Assembly: GCA_947499615.1 (NCBI GenBank)
Contig: CANMOP010000022.1
Coordinates: 1 to 32,160 of the forward strand
Direction of reading: 5' to 3'
Length of the DNA stretch: 32,160 bases
DNA from: RH-chloro-G1 sp003670575
Lineage (GTDB): Bacteria; Chloroflexota; Dehalococcoidia; UBA2979
The notes below the pieces were generated by a model. It had not been told where the DNA came from and made no database searches. It was given only the letters and a program-made list of their open reading frames with translations. Each line of letters begins with the position of its first letter. Position 1 is the first letter of the stretch. Shown here piece by piece: positions 30,567 through 32,160 of this stretch. The position numbers and the translations under genes were made by a program.

Positions 30567-31115
30567 GTGAACTCAGCTTCCCCGACCTCTCATGCACAGA
30601 CGATCGCGCGCGAGGCGCGGCGCCTCGTGATTCCGGAACTCATGCCCAAAGCGGCGTTCGTGTCGCTGCCGATCCCCGTCGTCCGCGATGGGGCGCCGGC
30701 CGCTGCGTTCTTTGCTGCGGTCACCGTGGAGCGGGCGGACGGAACGAACGAGGACATGTACGCACCAGTGGTGGAGATCACCCTCGACTGGGCCACCGGT
30801 CGCCAGCTCGATCTACGCGTCATGGGCACGGCGACGCCGCCACCCGGGGAGGCGTCCGTCGCCGCGATCCGCCCGCTCCTCTTCCAGTCGCGCCTGACTC
30901 CGGAGCTGACGTCGGAACTGGACATCCAGGTCAATCGCCTCGGCACGCTGCTGGACGCAGTGGTGGTGCGGTATGGAGCTGTGCCGCAGCGCCCGCCGAT
31001 GGATGACGGCACGCGCTACCTCGAGCAGTTCGAGGATCTCGTACCCGCTGCCGTTCGACCGTACTACACGGCGCTCAACCCGGACTTCTTCGAGTGGGTG
31101 GCGCGCGGCCGCTAG
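30567..31115 (+). CDS. Hypothetical protein
   Basis: A 182-residue soluble protein with no signal peptide and no family I recognise. It starts at GTG with AGGACGACGAAC before it. It has well-formed alternating beta segments (FFAAVTVERADG, APVVEITLDWATG, DLRVMGTATPPP) and helices rich in Leu near the middle; the end is PYYTALNPDFFEWVARG. Base and codon use are like its neighbours. It converges on the ligase fragment, only 15 bases away. Confidence 0.7.
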   Translation: MNSASPTSHAQTIAREARRLVIPELMPKAAFVSLPIPVVRDGAPAAAFFAAVTVERADGTNEDMYAPVVEITLDWATGRQLDLRVMGTATPPPGEASVAAIRPLLFQSRLTPELTSELDIQVNRLGTLLDAVVVRYGAVPQRPPMDDGTRYLEQFEDLVPAAVRPYYTALNPDFFEWVARGR

Positions 31116-31130
31116 GTTCCCTGCGGCGCG

Positions 31131-32033
31131 CTACTCGTTCTGCATCAGGCCGCGCACATCGCCGTCCGCATCGAGGTGCACACGATGCGCGGCTGTATCG
31201 CGCGGGAGCCCGGGCATCGTCTCGATGGACCCCATGAGCGCCACGACGAATCCCGCACCGGCCGCGAGCCGCACCTGAGTCACGTGCGCATCGAACGGCG
31301 GGGGCACCCCCACCGCGTCGGCATCCGTGGACAACGAGAGTGGCGTCTTCGCGATGCAGACGCGGAGCGCGTCATGGCCGGACGCCGTCAGTCGCGCGAG
31401 CTCGCGCTCCGCACTCGAGGAGAGGCTGACGGCGCTGGCTCCGTACAGCGTGCGGGCCACCGCGTTGAGCTTGTCGATATACGGCGCTCGCAGGTCGTAA
31501 AGGAAGCGGGGCTGCGGCGGGTCATCCTCGTTGGCATCCAGCGCGGCCAGTACACGCTCAGCCAGAGCGGTTGCGCCGCTCCCGCCCGAGGTGAAGCCAC
31601 TGCATCTGGCGACGGCGATCCCCTGCTCCGCGCAATGCGCCTCGACGTGCGCGTACAGCGCATCATGCACCTGCGCAAAGACATTGAGCGCCACCACTGG
31701 CTCCAGTCCGAACGCGCGGACGTTGGCTATCTGGCGATCGAGGTGAGCGAGACCGCGCGCGAGCGCAGCTGGCCCGGTGCCGCCACCGTGCGCCTCCAGC
31801 GCCTGAGTCGTGACCACCAGCACGATGGAGCGCGGCCAGAGGCCGGCCTGACGGCACTTGATATCCAGGAACTTCTCGCCACCAAGCTCGAAGCCGAAGC
31901 CAGCCTCGGTCACGACTTCGTCCGCGTAACGGAGGGCCATACGCGTTGCGAGGACGCTCGAACAGCCATGCGCGACGTTCGCGAACGGCCCGCCGTGCAC
32001 AAACGCAGGCCCGCCCTCGCTGTCCTGCACGAG
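31131..32033 (-). pseudogene. fhs: C-terminal half of formate-tetrahydrofolate ligase, fused to a transposase fragment
   Basis: About 300 residues of formate-tetrahydrofolate ligase, which makes 10-formyl-THF from formate, THF and ATP. The conserved FVHGGPFANVAHGCSSV, TEAGFGFELGGEKFLDIKCR, CIAKTPLSLS and GSIETMPGLPRD are present. The N-terminal half (ATP-binding P-loop domain, about 250 residues) is missing: in the same reading frame the sequence upstream of LVQDSEGGPAF is not ligase but transposase. The fragment is probably non-functional. A rearrangement, or an assembly error, may explain it. Confidence 0.8.
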
Positions 32034-32160
32034 GGTGCCGTCCGTACGCACGCCGACGATCACGAGGCAGCACAGCCGCTCCTCGTCGAGACGCACGTTG
32101 AAGTGGACCCCGTCGGCCCAGACGTACACATAGTCGACTGCGTGCAGGTCTCGCCCGGCA
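32034..32160 (-). mobile_element. IS256-family (Mutator) transposase fragment, truncated
   Basis: The frame entering from the right edge reads HAVDYVYVWADGVHFNVRL then CLVIVGVRTDGT. This is the region of the first catalytic Asp of IS256-family DDE transposases (DYVYVWADG and the following LV.VGVR.DGTKELVA). It breaks off after DGT at about 32034 and continues in frame into the ligase sequence. The remainder of the element lies beyond the window or is lost. No inverted terminal repeat is seen. Confidence 0.75.

Overview
This is a GC-rich, gene-dense bacterial chromosome segment with about 27 intact protein genes, several broken genes and three tRNAs (Glu, Asn, Gln), all three with an encoded CCA end. 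The gene mix (Tat-type family 5 solute-binding lipoproteins, xanthine-dehydrogenase-type molybdoenzyme, family III CoA-transferases, dienelactone-hydrolase-like proteins, thiolase plus DUF35 partner, many MFS carriers) resembles heterotrophic Chloroflexota of the Dehalococcoidia/SAR202 type. A high-GC actinobacterium is the main alternative. The taxonomic call is an inference, not a proof.

Layout. 1-3.5 kb: tRNA-Glu, a dienelactone-hydrolase-family protein (DLH1) and a Tat lipoprotein solute-binding protein (SBP A) behind a good promoter that overlaps an inverted repeat. 3.7-5.5 kb, minus strand: a DUF35 zinc-ribbon/OB-fold protein followed by a thiolase-fold enzyme. 5.7-9.6 kb, plus strand: a divergent metallophosphoesterase, a 52-residue CxxC/CxxH microprotein, a winged-helix-like protein, a lone xanthine-dehydrogenase molybdenum subunit and a MoaD/ThiS-like protein. 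9.7-12.5 kb: a secreted CARDB/DUF11-type protein, divergent from a membrane GAF-GGDEF diguanylate cyclase. 12.5-16.1 kb: a zone of gene decay around two tRNAs, with a frameshifted HTH remnant, a GNAT gene stopped by a single TAA and a frameshifted lipoprotein; an intact MFS carrier lies inside it. 16.2-18.9 kb: a second DLH gene whose stop overlaps the start of a formylglycine-generating-enzyme homologue, then a convergent third DLH. 19.1-26.1 kb: a quinone-reductase-like MDR enzyme, an MFS carrier, a second solute-binding lipoprotein (SBP B) and two adjacent CaiB/BaiF CoA-transferases, of which only the first keeps the catalytic Asp. 26.2-31.1 kb: DusB, a zinc-ribbon protein, a PMM-like HAD phosphatase, a third MFS carrier and two small proteins. 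Right edge: the C-terminal half of formate-tetrahydrofolate ligase fused in frame to an IS256-family transposase fragment.

Taken together the window reads as a scavenging/catabolic segment: binding proteins and MFS carriers for uptake or efflux, a molybdenum hydroxylase, CoA-transferases for activation, a thiolase/aldolase-type enzyme for C-C cleavage or condensation, and DLH-type hydrolases for ester or lactone opening. No substrate can be assigned from sequence alone. The observations most worth checking are the Asp/Trp CoA-transferase pair, the coupled DLH-FGE unit, the shared operator-like palindromes before the two SBP genes, the possible anti-Shine-Dalgarno hairpin before SBP B, and the transposase-ligase chimera at the right edge.
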